This document shows positions 52,191 through 61,804 of a stretch of 64,000 bases of DNA, in pieces. Origin of the DNA: Methylopumilus sp947499625 (GTDB lineage Bacteria > Pseudomonadota > Gammaproteobacteria > Burkholderiales > Methylophilaceae); NCBI GenBank assembly GCA_965234475.1, contig OZ248397.1:62001-126000 (forward strand), read 5' to 3'. The notes beneath the pieces were generated by a model, which saw nothing but the letters and a program-made list of their open reading frames with translations, was not told where the DNA came from and did no database searches. The position numbers and the translations under genes were made by a program. How positions within the stretch are numbered: position 1 is the stretch's first letter; each line of letters begins with the position of its first letter.

Positions 52191-52919
52191 ATGAAAAGAT
52201 TATTGCTATTCAAAAAGTGGCTAGCAATTTTTTTGTTTTTTTCTAATACGATAGCGTTTTCAAAAGAACTTCCCAATAATTTAGAGTTGAAATACGAGCT
52301 CACTCAAAACGGCGAGTCACTGGGCACAGTCATTGAAAAATTTACGATTGATGATGGAGGTAACTATCATTTAGAGAGCATTATGAAAGGGATTGGTCTT
52401 TACGCTTTATTTGGAGATCGCGTATTGATAAGTGAAGGCAAGATTACATTTGAAGGTTTAAAGCCAAAACATTTTGAAGTTCATCAAGGGAGCAATACGA
52501 GTAAAAATGCAATCGTAGATTTTGATTGGGAAAATCAAAAATTAATAACTCGTTATAAAGGTAGCGAAACAAAAGAAAATATAGAAAATAAAACACAAGA
52601 TTTAATTAGTTACTTATATCAATTTAATTACGAAAATTTTGATGAGCCTATGATTGAGTTTGCAGCAGCGACAGGTAAAAAATATAAAAAATATCAATTT
52701 AGAGTTGTGGATAAAAAAGTGGAACTTTTATTAGGCAGTATAAATATTGAGACCACTTCAATTCAAAGTATCGCAGAAAAAGATGGAAAGCCAGAAACAC
52801 AAATATGGTTGCATAATAAGCTTTATAGATTACCTATTCGCATTCGCTATCAGGAAAAAAATGGCTCAACATTAGAGCAAAATTTGGTGCAGACAAATTT
52901 AGATCTAAATGCATTCTAA
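52191..52919 (+). CDS. DUF3108 protein, copy 1 (exported)
   Basis: The 242-residue protein has a signal peptide (about 1-24, ending AFS) and one DUF3108 domain with EGLKPKHFEVHQG, VDFDWENQKL, a DLISYLYQF segment and a C-terminal PIRIRYQEKNGS. It probably folds as a periplasmic beta-barrel-like domain. Function unknown. It is seven bases after purM and overlaps the second copy by 11 bases. Confidence 0.82.
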   Translation: MKRLLLFKKWLAIFLFFSNTIAFSKELPNNLELKYELTQNGESLGTVIEKFTIDDGGNYHLESIMKGIGLYALFGDRVLISEGKITFEGLKPKHFEVHQGSNTSKNAIVDFDWENQKLITRYKGSETKENIENKTQDLISYLYQFNYENFDEPMIEFAAATGKKYKKYQFRVVDKKVELLLGSINIETTSIQSIAEKDGKPETQIWLHNKLYRLPIRIRYQEKNGSTLEQNLVQTNLDLNAF

Positions 52920-53919
52920 TCGCATAAAAAAACTACTAAAAAGTAATCATGTAAAATTTTTATTAGCCATTTCAGTTTCAATCCTAGCTCATCTTTTTTT
53001 GTTAGGAGGCGTAGATGTATACAACCCATTCTTTTTAAAAGATCAAGATAATCTAAATATTGTTATTGTAAGTCATCTTGAAAGTCCCTTAAAGATGGAT
53101 CAACCAGCAACTCAGAAGAAACCACTTAACATCAAAAAGAGCATTAAGAAAAATAAAGAAACAGATAATAATTCGATTAAGGCAAGGGAGGGCATAGAAA
53201 ATGATTTAGATCAAAAACTTCAAAGTAATGATGTAAACCAAAACTCTCCTAGTGATGAAAAAAAAGAAATTCAATATAAAAAAGTTATTATTGATTATGA
53301 TGTTAGAAGAAGCCTAGATAGTTCACCCATTGGCGCTGCGAAAACGATCTATTTCCTAGATCAGGATAATCGCTACAGCATTAGAAATGAAGTTGAGGCA
53401 AAGGGCCTCGCATCTCTTTTTTATTGGAATAAATTAATACAAACAAGTGATGGATTAGTCACTTCAGATGGCTTGAAGCCACTTAATTACCATTACCAAT
53501 TCGGCAGTAAGATAGATAATTCGGCAGTATTTGATTGGGAATCCAAAAAAATAATTACTACAATGAATAGAAAAACAAATGAGTTTGAAATGTTAGAGGC
53601 ATCGCAAGATATGTTAAGTTTCATGTATCAGTTCATGTTTGAACCCCCTTTAACAAGAATGAAACTCTATATTACTAATGGAAAATCTTATAAGCCTTAT
53701 GATTATGCTTATATTGGAGATGAAATTATTGAGACAGATGTTGATAAGATAGTAACTATGCATATAGCAAAATTTAATTATAACAATGAGGAAAGAATTG
53801 ATTTGTGGCTTGCAAAAGACTATAGGTATCTTCCAGTCAAGATAAGAAAAACAGAAAAAGATGGAAGTATTTTAGATCAATCTGCAAAGAAAATAGAAAC
53901 TGAAAGTCTAGGGTTATAA
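52909..53919 (+). CDS. DUF3108 protein, copy 2 (membrane-anchored)
   Basis: The 336-residue protein has an N-terminal membrane anchor (about 17-34), a charged Lys/Asn-rich linker (about 60-125), and a C-terminal DUF3108 domain related to copy 1. Matching blocks include SDGLKPLNYHYQFG, FDWESKKI, DMLSFMYQF and LPVKIRKTEKDGS. The anchor plus flexible linker is like TonB-type spanning proteins. Function unknown. The two copies look like a tandem duplication in which one gained a membrane anchor. Confidence 0.8.
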   Translation: MHSNRIKKLLKSNHVKFLLAISVSILAHLFLLGGVDVYNPFFLKDQDNLNIVIVSHLESPLKMDQPATQKKPLNIKKSIKKNKETDNNSIKAREGIENDLDQKLQSNDVNQNSPSDEKKEIQYKKVIIDYDVRRSLDSSPIGAAKTIYFLDQDNRYSIRNEVEAKGLASLFYWNKLIQTSDGLVTSDGLKPLNYHYQFGSKIDNSAVFDWESKKIITTMNRKTNEFEMLEASQDMLSFMYQFMFEPPLTRMKLYITNGKSYKPYDYAYIGDEIIETDVDKIVTMHIAKFNYNNEERIDLWLAKDYRYLPVKIRKTEKDGSILDQSAKKIETESLGL

Positions 53920-53921
53920 AT

Positions 53922-55178
53922 ATGCTCAATCTGAATTTGATGCAACACTGTGCGAATATTTTGGGTGAAATATTAGATTTCCACGGTCCTGCGGATATGA
54001 AATTAAGTAACTATTTTAGAGAGCATGGTGAGCTGGGTCAGAAAGATAGGGGGGATATTGCCGAATGTATTTATGGCGTGATTAGGCGGTTTAGATTTTT
54101 AGAGAAAATAAATGGAGATGATAATAACTATAAGAAGCTAGTTATTTCCTGGCTAATAAAAATTGAAGGTAGAAGTATTCGAGACCTAGAGCATGAATTA
54201 AGTAAAGAAGAAATTGAATGGGCTAAATCATTAAAATCAAGAGATACAGAAGCATATACATGGGCAGAAAAATTAAGTTTACCCGACTGGCTTTGGGATT
54301 TATTAGTTGAACAATATGGCATCGATGAGGCAATACTTTTAGGTAGAAGTTTTCTTGAGCCAGCTAAATTAGATATTAGAGTTAATACTATAAAAATTAG
54401 CAGAGACGATCTAGTTGAGGAGCTTGCAAAAGAAATACCCGATATTGAAGTTATGACCTACTCACCATATGGTATCAGGATTAATCGAGGAACGTCATTA
54501 AGTCGAAATAGATTATTCTTAGAAGGAAAGATTGAAGTTCAAGATGAAAGCAGTCAAATATTGAGTCTTCTGGTAGATGCAAAAAGAGGAATGATGATTG
54601 CAGATTTTTGCGCGGGGGCAGGAGGAAAGAGTTTGGCGATAGGGGCAATTATGAAAAATACTGGCCGCATATATGCTTATGATATCTCTGAAAAAAGAAT
54701 TATTAATTTAGGTAAGCGACTGAAAAAATCTGGATTATCTAACTTATTTGCACAAAAAATTAAAAATGAAAAAGATGCAAAGTTAAAAAAATTACATGGA
54801 AAATTTGATCGAGTGCTTGCTGACGTTCCTTGCAGCGGGACTGGAACATTTAGAAGAAATCCAGATTTAAAATGGAAAAATTCTATTCAAGACTTAGACG
54901 AGCTTAACTTCAAACAGCTAGCTATTTTGGAAGAAGCTAAAAAGCTTGTAAAAAAAGAAGGCCGATTAATTTATTCTACATGCAGTCTATTAAAAAGAGA
55001 AAATGCACTTATTGTTGAAAGTTTTTTAGAAAAAAATAAAAATTTTAAAATAATTTCAGCTAAGGATATTTTGATAAAAAATCAAATACCTCTTTCTACA
55101 GGTATTTTTTTGGAACTGACTCCGCATCATCAGAAAACAGACGGTTTTTTTGCAGCAGTATTAGAGCGCTTTGATTAA
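53922..55178 (+). CDS. RsmB/NOP-family RNA cytosine methyltransferase, second copy
   Basis: The 418-residue protein has ADFCAGAGGKSLAIGA (SAM site), ADVPCSGTGTFRRNPDLKW (catalytic loop) and IYSTCSLLKREN (second cysteine). It differs from RsmB at 25149 in the N-terminal part, which holds a weak NusB-like region. It should make m5C in rRNA or tRNA; the site is unknown. RsmF-like is possible. It follows the DUF3108 pair by two bases. Confidence 0.88.
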   Translation: MLNLNLMQHCANILGEILDFHGPADMKLSNYFREHGELGQKDRGDIAECIYGVIRRFRFLEKINGDDNNYKKLVISWLIKIEGRSIRDLEHELSKEEIEWAKSLKSRDTEAYTWAEKLSLPDWLWDLLVEQYGIDEAILLGRSFLEPAKLDIRVNTIKISRDDLVEELAKEIPDIEVMTYSPYGIRINRGTSLSRNRLFLEGKIEVQDESSQILSLLVDAKRGMMIADFCAGAGGKSLAIGAIMKNTGRIYAYDISEKRIINLGKRLKKSGLSNLFAQKIKNEKDAKLKKLHGKFDRVLADVPCSGTGTFRRNPDLKWKNSIQDLDELNFKQLAILEEAKKLVKKEGRLIYSTCSLLKRENALIVESFLEKNKNFKIISAKDILIKNQIPLSTGIFLELTPHHQKTDGFFAAVLERFD

Positions 55179-55186
55179 ATGAAAAA

Positions 55187-55753
55187 TTAACGTTTATATA
55201 TTAATTGTTCAGTGCAAGATTCTATTTTTTCCCAGTCAAAGTAAGGGCCTGGATCTGTTTTTCGCGATGGCGCAATATCAGAATGTCCTGCTATAGCTTC
55301 AATCGGGTATTTTTTTAATATACTTTGAATGAGTTTTTCTAAGCACCTATATTGCTCAGATTCAAAAATATCATAGTCGCTCCCTTCCAGTTCAATTCCA
55401 ATTGAAAAATCATTGCAATTATTAACTTGATTCCATGTTGATTCACCGGCATGCCAGGCGCGATCTAGACATGACACAAATTGAATAAGTGAACCATCTC
55501 TTCTAATTAAGAAATGGGAAGATACTTTTAGATCTGAGATAGATTTAAAATATTCGTGGTCGTCAGGGTTAAGTTTATTTGTAAATAAATCAATAATATT
55601 ATTGCCACCATAAATTCTGGGCGGCAGACTAATATTATGAATTACAATCAAATTAATATTAGAATTATTCGGTCGATTATCAAAGTTAGGCGATAATATT
55701 TCCTTTGCTTGATTTGCAAATCCTGCATCGTTTATTAATATAGATGAAAGCAT
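55187..55753 (-). CDS. ampD: 1,6-anhydro-N-acetylmuramyl-L-alanine amidase AmpD
   Basis: The 188-residue protein has the amidase-2 zinc-site motifs: LIVIHNISLPP, RAWHAGEST and AGHSDIAPSRKTDPGPYFDW. It has no signal peptide, so it is the cytoplasmic AmpD that recycles peptidoglycan fragments. Convergent with the methyltransferase gene and divergent from the cation exchanger gene. Confidence 0.94.
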   Translation of the reverse strand: MLSSILINDAGFANQAKEILSPNFDNRPNNSNINLIVIHNISLPPRIYGGNNIIDLFTNKLNPDDHEYFKSISDLKVSSHFLIRRDGSLIQFVSCLDRAWHAGESTWNQVNNCNDFSIGIELEGSDYDIFESEQYRCLEKLIQSILKKYPIEAIAGHSDIAPSRKTDPGPYFDWEKIESCTEQLIYKR

Positions 55754-55790
55754 TGTTAATTTGAATAGTTTTTAAAATTAAAGGATTGAA

Positions 55791-56792
55791 ATGATTTTCT
55801 TACAATTATTTTTTATGTTACTAGTTATTCTAGTCTCAGCTGAGATATTTACCAATGCTCTTGAGCATCTAGGAGAAAAATTAAAGATTTCAGAGGGCGT
55901 CACAGGGTCAATTTTTGCAGCTATAGGAACCGCTCTTCCAGAGACATTAGTTCCACTATTGGCACTTTTGTCTTCTCATGGAGATACTGAAACTAATCAC
56001 CAGATTGGGGTTGGAGCAATTTTAGGCGCACCTCTCATGCTTTCTACTTTAACAATGTTTATTATGGCTATTTCTGTAATTGGTCATAGAGGATTTGGAG
56101 GACATTTAAAACCTGAAAAGACAGGATTGATTAGAGATCTAGATTTTTTTATATTCTCATTTATATTCGCTGGGATAGCTTTATTTATTCCGCATACGTC
56201 TGAGCTTGTAAGGGGATTGATAGCATTTTTAATGGTTTTTTCATATTTTATTTATATTTTAATGACTATTCGAGCATCAAAAAAACTTGTTAACGAAGGA
56301 CATGCCACTGAAGCATCAAAACCTATGTTTATGGAAAGAATTGGCCTGCCAAATAATTATTTGATTATTTCTGTTCAATTACTTATTGGCTTAGCTCTTT
56401 TGGTATTTGGAGCAAAAGGATTTATTTCTGGCATTGAAGAGACTTCATCTGTTTTGGGAATTTCTGCACTTATTTTGTCTATGCTAGTTATTCCAATAGC
56501 GACTGAGCTTCCTGAAAAAGTGAATAGTATTTTTTGGATTCGTAAAGGTAAAGATACGCTTGCTTTTGGAAATATAACTGGCGCGATGGTATTCCAGGGA
56601 ACACTTCTTCCTGCAATTGGTATCCTTTTAACGCCATGGGAGCCAAGAAAAGAAGTTTATTTATGTATTTTTATAACACTTCTTTCTTCTCTATGGATCA
56701 GAGCTCTTATTCAAAAATCTAATATAAAAGTTTGGCATTTAGGCATAAACGGTATCCTTTACTTCATATACTTATATTTTGTACTTCACTGA
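55791..56792 (+). CDS. Sodium/calcium exchanger-family membrane protein
   Basis: The 333-residue protein has about ten membrane segments and two inverted alpha-repeats typical of the CaCA family: GSIFAAIGTALPETLVPLLA in the first half, and LVIPIATELPEKVNSI with GNITGAMVFQG in the second. The paired acidic residues in the PE motifs would bind the cation. The ion may be Ca2+ or another divalent cation. No regulatory domain. Confidence 0.82.
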   Translation: MIFLQLFFMLLVILVSAEIFTNALEHLGEKLKISEGVTGSIFAAIGTALPETLVPLLALLSSHGDTETNHQIGVGAILGAPLMLSTLTMFIMAISVIGHRGFGGHLKPEKTGLIRDLDFFIFSFIFAGIALFIPHTSELVRGLIAFLMVFSYFIYILMTIRASKKLVNEGHATEASKPMFMERIGLPNNYLIISVQLLIGLALLVFGAKGFISGIEETSSVLGISALILSMLVIPIATELPEKVNSIFWIRKGKDTLAFGNITGAMVFQGTLLPAIGILLTPWEPRKEVYLCIFITLLSSLWIRALIQKSNIKVWHLGINGILYFIYLYFVLH

Positions 56793-56809
56793 TTTAGTTT
56801 TTTTTATTT

Positions 56810-57256
56810 ATGAATAAAAATAATCCACCACTGATCCGTGTTTATGGTTCTTTGATATATGAATTATTTGCTTTAGTACCCATATGGATGGCGACAGGGT
56901 TTATTTTTATATATTTCTTAGATGATTTTTTTGGTGCATATCGCAGGCCAATATTTCAGATTTATTTATGGCTTATCTCAGGATTTTATTTAACCTATTG
57001 CTGGACAAAATCGGGCCAGACTCTGGCGATGAGAGCGTGGAAATTAAAAATAATTTCTGGGCGCGGAGCTCTGACTAAAAAATTAGCATGGAAGCGTTAT
57101 ATTTATGCAACCTTGGGAGCACTTATAGGAGGGATGGGCTTCATATGGGCTCTCACTAACAAAAAACATTTATACCTTCATGATCAAATTTTAAAAAATT
57201 ATTTTATTGATCTTCGGTTTTATAAATCATCATCAGACCGATTGAAAAGAAGATAA
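56810..57256 (+). CDS. RDD-family membrane protein
   Basis: The 148-residue protein has about three membrane segments and an RDD-like core. The usual Arg-Asp-Asp start is degenerate here: the N-terminal segment reads PPLIRVYGSLIYELFALVP. It keeps the TKSGQTLAMRAWKLKI motif. Function unknown. Its 3' end overlaps the convergent lptG gene by 53 bases, a large coding overlap for this window. Confidence 0.78.
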   Translation: MNKNNPPLIRVYGSLIYELFALVPIWMATGFIFIYFLDDFFGAYRRPIFQIYLWLISGFYLTYCWTKSGQTLAMRAWKLKIISGRGALTKKLAWKRYIYATLGALIGGMGFIWALTNKKHLYLHDQILKNYFIDLRFYKSSSDRLKRR

Positions 57257-58274
57257 GCGTAGGTATTACTGCACAGGACAGTGGGTGCCAGTCGTTAAGA
57301 AGGCCAATATGTCTGAATGCTGAGTTCATGATCTGGTAGAAAATACCAAATAGAATGCCTAGAAATATTTTTGCATTCTTACCGCCAGAGCGTTCTTGAA
57401 AAAATCCGAATGGTATTGCAAACAATACCATTGCAATGGATGCTAGCGGATAAATTAATTTTTCCCATAAAGCGATTTCATACCTAGTAACTTTTTGTCT
57501 ATTATTTTTTAGATATTTAATGAAATGGATAAGGCCCATTGATGACATTTTTTCCGGAGAGACAAGAAGAACATTCATCATTTCAGGTTTAATGAGCGAT
57601 TTCCAATTTGCGCTTTTGTGTGAATTTGTAGAAACTTTATCTTGACTAAAAATTGTTTGATCCACATCGTCAAGCTTCCATTCAGATTCTTTAAAGGTAC
57701 CTTTTTTAGCATTTGTAATTGTTCTTAAATGAAAATTCTTATCAAATTCATATATGTGTATATTTGATAAGGTTGTGTCAGGCAAAACATGCTCAACATT
57801 GATAAAGCTATTACTATCTTTAATCCACAAACCAGATCTAAATTCTTGAGTCACAATAGAGTCTTTGGCTGTAATTCTTATTTCTTGCGCTTTTTTTTCT
57901 GTAAGAGGAGTCACAAGTTCGCCTACAGCAAAAGTAAACAAAGTAAAAAATAATCCCGTAAATGAAAGTGTAAATGCTATGCGTCCTATTGAGTAGCCAC
58001 TAGTGCGTATAACAGTTAATTCAGAATTTTCAGAAAGATGACCCATGGCATACATAGATCCAATAAGGACTGCAATAGGAACGATTTCATAGACGTGACC
58101 CGGAATGCTGAGAACAACATAACTAAAAATGCTAAGTAAGTTATATGTTCCTTTGCCTAAATCATTTATTTCTTGAAGGAAATCAAAAAAAGACAATATA
58201 CCTATGAGTCCAATCATGATCGCAAAAATCGGAATAGCAAGCTCTAAATTAAGATATCGATACAAAATTTTCAT
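57204..58274 (-). CDS. lptG: LPS export permease LptG
   Basis: The 356-residue protein has six membrane segments in two groups of three flanking a periplasmic jellyroll domain (about 130-260). It begins MKILYRYLNLEL and keeps the SENSELTVIRTSGYS coupling-helix region. With LptF and LptB it forms the ABC transporter that extracts LPS. Overlaps the lptF stop by four bases. Confidence 0.94.
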   Translation of the reverse strand: MKILYRYLNLELAIPIFAIMIGLIGILSFFDFLQEINDLGKGTYNLLSIFSYVVLSIPGHVYEIVPIAVLIGSMYAMGHLSENSELTVIRTSGYSIGRIAFTLSFTGLFFTLFTFAVGELVTPLTEKKAQEIRITAKDSIVTQEFRSGLWIKDSNSFINVEHVLPDTTLSNIHIYEFDKNFHLRTITNAKKGTFKESEWKLDDVDQTIFSQDKVSTNSHKSANWKSLIKPEMMNVLLVSPEKMSSMGLIHFIKYLKNNRQKVTRYEIALWEKLIYPLASIAMVLFAIPFGFFQERSGGKNAKIFLGILFGIFYQIMNSAFRHIGLLNDWHPLSCAVIPTLIFFSIGLMMIYKTEDQ

Positions 58275-59365
58275 TTTGTATTTAAGATGCTTTTTAAGTT
58301 AAATAACGGCTGATTGATTGATCGTCTATAAGTAAAATAAATAGCTGCGAATAAAAAAATAAGATGAATTGGCCAAAAACCAATTGTTACACTTACTTTT
58401 TTTAGAGTGATGAATGTATTCATAATCGCCAAAAGATTATTGTAGATAATAAAAATCAAGACAGCAAAAATAATATTAAGAGATCTTCCTGCGCGAGGAT
58501 TGGTAAAGCTTAAGGGAATAGCTAAAAAGACTAATAGAATACATGATATGGGGGCTGCAATCCTCCACTGAAGCTCTAATCGGTCGCTTGGCGTGTTTGA
58601 TTTAATTACATCAGAAAGTTTTTTGCTATCAATACTTTCTATATAAGGCTCAACAGGTTGTTGGGCTGTCAAAATACCATATTGATCAAATTCTGTAGTT
58701 GAAAATTCTTTTGTATTTGGAATGCCCTCGTACCTTCGGCCTTTTTGTAAAATTATATAGTTATCACCTTTACTTGAAATTTCTCGATGGCCATTGTTAG
58801 CAATCACAACACCTAATTTGTTGTGTTGTTTTGTTTGCACAAATATATTTTTTACAGTGCTTCCTAATTCATCAAAACTTTCAATATAAAATACACGATC
58901 CAAACTTTTTGATTCCTTAAATGTCCCTGGATTAAGCCTTGATAATTCATCGCGACTTTTTAATTGACTCTTGAATTGATCAGCTGTTCTGACTGCCCAA
59001 GGGTTTAAAAAAAGCGAAAGAAATGCCACCATAAATATAGCTGGCAGAGCAAAAAAAGTAATAGGCTTAATAATTTTTGCGAGACTCAACCCCGAGCTCA
59101 GCCAGATAATCATTTCATGATCACGATACCATCGAGAAAGTGTAAGAAGTACTGCTAAGAAAATAGATAGAGATAACAGTAGGGGTGAGTATTTGATAAG
59201 ATTAAGCCCTAGAATCGTTATGATTGAATCGTTGGGGATAGCGCCCTTAGCTGCAAATCTAAGATAAAATGTAACTCTTTGGGCCATTACTATACTTATA
59301 AGTACTAAAAGTGCCGTAATTGAATTAACAAGCAGTTCTTTTTTTAACGAGGTTTTAAATAACAT
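58271..59365 (-). CDS. lptF: LPS export permease LptF
   Basis: The 364-residue protein has the same six-segment plus jellyroll layout as LptG, with the WYRDHEMIIWLSSGLS coupling region and RLNPGTFKES. It is LptG's partner. It is divergent from pepA, the conserved order in many proteobacteria. Confidence 0.94.
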   Translation of the reverse strand: MLFKTSLKKELLVNSITALLVLISIVMAQRVTFYLRFAAKGAIPNDSIITILGLNLIKYSPLLLSLSIFLAVLLTLSRWYRDHEMIIWLSSGLSLAKIIKPITFFALPAIFMVAFLSLFLNPWAVRTADQFKSQLKSRDELSRLNPGTFKESKSLDRVFYIESFDELGSTVKNIFVQTKQHNKLGVVIANNGHREISSKGDNYIILQKGRRYEGIPNTKEFSTTEFDQYGILTAQQPVEPYIESIDSKKLSDVIKSNTPSDRLELQWRIAAPISCILLVFLAIPLSFTNPRAGRSLNIIFAVLIFIIYNNLLAIMNTFITLKKVSVTIGFWPIHLIFLFAAIYFTYRRSINQPLFNLKSILNTK

Positions 59366-59410
59366 TGATTTTTCCCGTTTTTAAAATTCGAGAATATTTA
59401 AGGAATATAT

Positions 59411-60892
59411 ATGAAATTTAGCATAAAAACAGACCCCTCGGAGAAACAACGCTCCGATGTGTTAGTCCTCGGGGTTTACGACTCACTTAAAGTTGCATAC
59501 GACAAAGCAAATTTAAGCACATCTACAATTAGTTATATTGCTTCTATTTTGAAACATGGTGATATGACTGGTAAAGCTGGCTCTTCTCTTATTTTATACA
59601 ATGCTCCTGGAACAAAAACCTCAAAAATACTTTTAATAGGGTTAGGTAAAGAAAAAGAGCTAGATGGAAAAAAATACCTTACTGCAGTGAGAGCTATGAT
59701 TTATGCGCTTAAGAAAATGGACGTTAAAACAATTGCATCTTACATACAAATTGCCCCAGTTATAGGAAGTGATATTGCCTGGAATGTTGAGCACTTTATA
59801 ACCGAAGTTATGGACGCGAGTTATGAATTCGCTGAACTTAAAACAATTGACAAAAAAACTAAAAAAACTTTTGATTTTCTTTTGAATTTAGATAAGAAAA
59901 ATCAAAAAATTGCTGAGGGAGCGCTAAAGAAATCCTTTGCATTAGCAAAAGGTATTGAACTTACAAAAACACTTGGCAATCTCCCGCCTAATATATGCAC
60001 ACCAACTTATTTGGGCAAAAAAGCCCAAGAAATTGGAAAAGAACATGGCATGAAGATTGATGTTTTAGATCAAAAACAAATTGAAAAATTAAAAATGGGT
60101 TCTTTTCTTGGTGTTGCCAAAGGCAGTAGACAGCCGCCAAAATTTATTGTGCTTCAACATAATAAGGGCAAAAAAACACAAAAGCCTATTGTTTTGGTAG
60201 GTAAGGGTATTACTTTCGATGCGGGTGGCATATCAATTAAGCCTGCGGGTGATATGGATGAAATGAAATACGATATGTGTGGAGCAGCCAGCGTTCTTGG
60301 AACCTTCAAGACAATTGGCTTATTAAATCTTCCCATGAATGTGATTGGAATAATTCCAACATGTGAGAATTTACCTGATGGGTTAGCTCTGAAACCCGGA
60401 GATATTTTAACCAGCATGTCAGGCCAAACAATTGAAGTATTGAATACTGACGCTGAAGGAAGGCTAATCTTATGCGATGCACTAACTTACGCAGAGAGAT
60501 TTAATCCAGATGTCGTGATTGATATTGCAACTCTGACCGGGGCATGTGTAATTGCGCTGGGGCACCATGCTTCAGCTTTGTACAGTAATGACGATAAGTT
60601 AGCAAAAGATCTTGAATCAGCAGGCCAAATATCTATGGATCGTGCTTGGCGCATGCCGTTGTGGGAAGATTACCAATCACAATTAGATAGTAATTTTGCA
60701 GATATGGCTAATATTGGAGGAAGAGCAGGAGGGAGCATTACTGCGGCTTGCTTCTTATCTAGGTTTACAAAAAAATATAAATGGGCTCATTTGGATATTG
60801 CAGGCACTGCTTGGAAATCCGGAAAAGCTAAAGGCGCTACCGGAAGGCCGGTTGGATTATTAACTCAATATATTTTAAGTAAAATACATTAA
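59411..60892 (+). CDS. pepA: Leucyl aminopeptidase (M17)
   Basis: The 493-residue protein has the metal-binding GITFDAGGISIKPAGDMDEMKYDM segment and the signature NTDAEGRLILCDAL. Both metal sites look complete. The enzyme removes N-terminal residues from peptides; the E. coli protein also binds DNA in Xer recombination. It is followed seven bases later by holC. Confidence 0.96.
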   Translation: MKFSIKTDPSEKQRSDVLVLGVYDSLKVAYDKANLSTSTISYIASILKHGDMTGKAGSSLILYNAPGTKTSKILLIGLGKEKELDGKKYLTAVRAMIYALKKMDVKTIASYIQIAPVIGSDIAWNVEHFITEVMDASYEFAELKTIDKKTKKTFDFLLNLDKKNQKIAEGALKKSFALAKGIELTKTLGNLPPNICTPTYLGKKAQEIGKEHGMKIDVLDQKQIEKLKMGSFLGVAKGSRQPPKFIVLQHNKGKKTQKPIVLVGKGITFDAGGISIKPAGDMDEMKYDMCGAASVLGTFKTIGLLNLPMNVIGIIPTCENLPDGLALKPGDILTSMSGQTIEVLNTDAEGRLILCDALTYAERFNPDVVIDIATLTGACVIALGHHASALYSNDDKLAKDLESAGQISMDRAWRMPLWEDYQSQLDSNFADMANIGGRAGGSITAACFLSRFTKKYKWAHLDIAGTAWKSGKAKGATGRPVGLLTQYILSKIH

Positions 60893-60898
60893 ACCTTA

Positions 60899-61327
60899 AT
60901 GACCTATATAGATTTTTATTTTAATGTAGAAAATAAATTTAATAAAATTCACGAAATCTTAGAAAAAGAAATTTTTCGAAAAAGAAAAATATATATATCT
61001 GTAAGTGATTTAAATAGTGCAGAATTATTAAGCGATTTTCTTTATACAGCTTCAGTCACTTCATTCTTGCCTCATATTATAGGCAATTATGAAGAAAGAG
61101 CATCTATTCATATCGATTGGGAGCATAAATCTGTAAGCGATGATTTTATGGTTAATTTAAAGCCAGACATTTCATCTTTTTTTTCAAGGTACTTGAGGCT
61201 TATTGAGCTTGTATCTAACGATGAAGAAGATAAGAAAAAAGCAAGAGATCGTCTAAAGTTTTATCGTGATCGGGGTTATGAGATTAAGTTAATTGATGCT
61301 ACAAAAGTAAATTTAATTAGCGAGTAA
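60899..61327 (+). CDS. holC: DNA polymerase III chi subunit HolC
   Basis: The 142-residue protein has the HolC features: IDFYFNVENKF at the start, a SDLNSAELLSDFLYT segment, FLPHIIGN, and a later RDRGYEIKLID. Chi links the polymerase clamp loader to SSB. The pepA-holC order is conserved. The 3' end overlaps gcvH by 11 bases. Confidence 0.9.
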   Translation: MTYIDFYFNVENKFNKIHEILEKEIFRKRKIYISVSDLNSAELLSDFLYTASVTSFLPHIIGNYEERASIHIDWEHKSVSDDFMVNLKPDISSFFSRYLRLIELVSNDEEDKKKARDRLKFYRDRGYEIKLIDATKVNLISE

Positions 61328-61697
61328 GTTCTGAGTATTGAGAAGCATCTAAAAAAAGCACCTTGTTGTTTATGTCATCTTGAGATGAAATTTTACATAT
61401 CCAAGTTTCATAAGGCTTGTCGTTAATTAATTCTAGGGATTTTTCAATATTAGGATTGATTTCCATCATGACACCGTTGAGAGGGCCTATTAAATCAGAA
61501 GCGGTTTTGACTGACTCAATCACGCCAAAGGTAATATCTCTTACGATCTGACTTTTTAATTCAGGCACTTCTACAAAAACGATATCACCTAAAAGATTTT
61601 GTGCGTAATCGGTAATGCCAATTTCATAAGTACCATCCCCAATAGATTTAATCCATAGGTGCTGAGGGGTATATATAAGTGTATTGGGAATATTCAT
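61317..61697 (-). CDS. gcvH: Glycine cleavage system H-like lipoyl protein
   Basis: The 126-residue protein has the lipoyl domain with K64 in ESVKTASD as lipoylation site, and GITDYAQNLLGDIVFVEVP. It carries the aminomethyl group between P, T and L proteins. The gene stands alone: no gcvT or gcvP is adjacent. Some solitary GcvH proteins serve as lipoyl carriers instead, and this could be one. Convergent with holC. Confidence 0.88.
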   Translation of the reverse strand: MNIPNTLIYTPQHLWIKSIGDGTYEIGITDYAQNLLGDIVFVEVPELKSQIVRDITFGVIESVKTASDLIGPLNGVMMEINPNIEKSLELINDKPYETWICKISSQDDINNKVLFLDASQYSELTR

Positions 61698-61804
61698 AAT
61701 AAATTAGTTAACAGCATTTTTATTTTTAAATACATTAAGTTAATGACAAATATGATTTTTTTGTTTATTATCGCGTAAATTTAGTATGAATAGGAGATTA
61801 CCAA

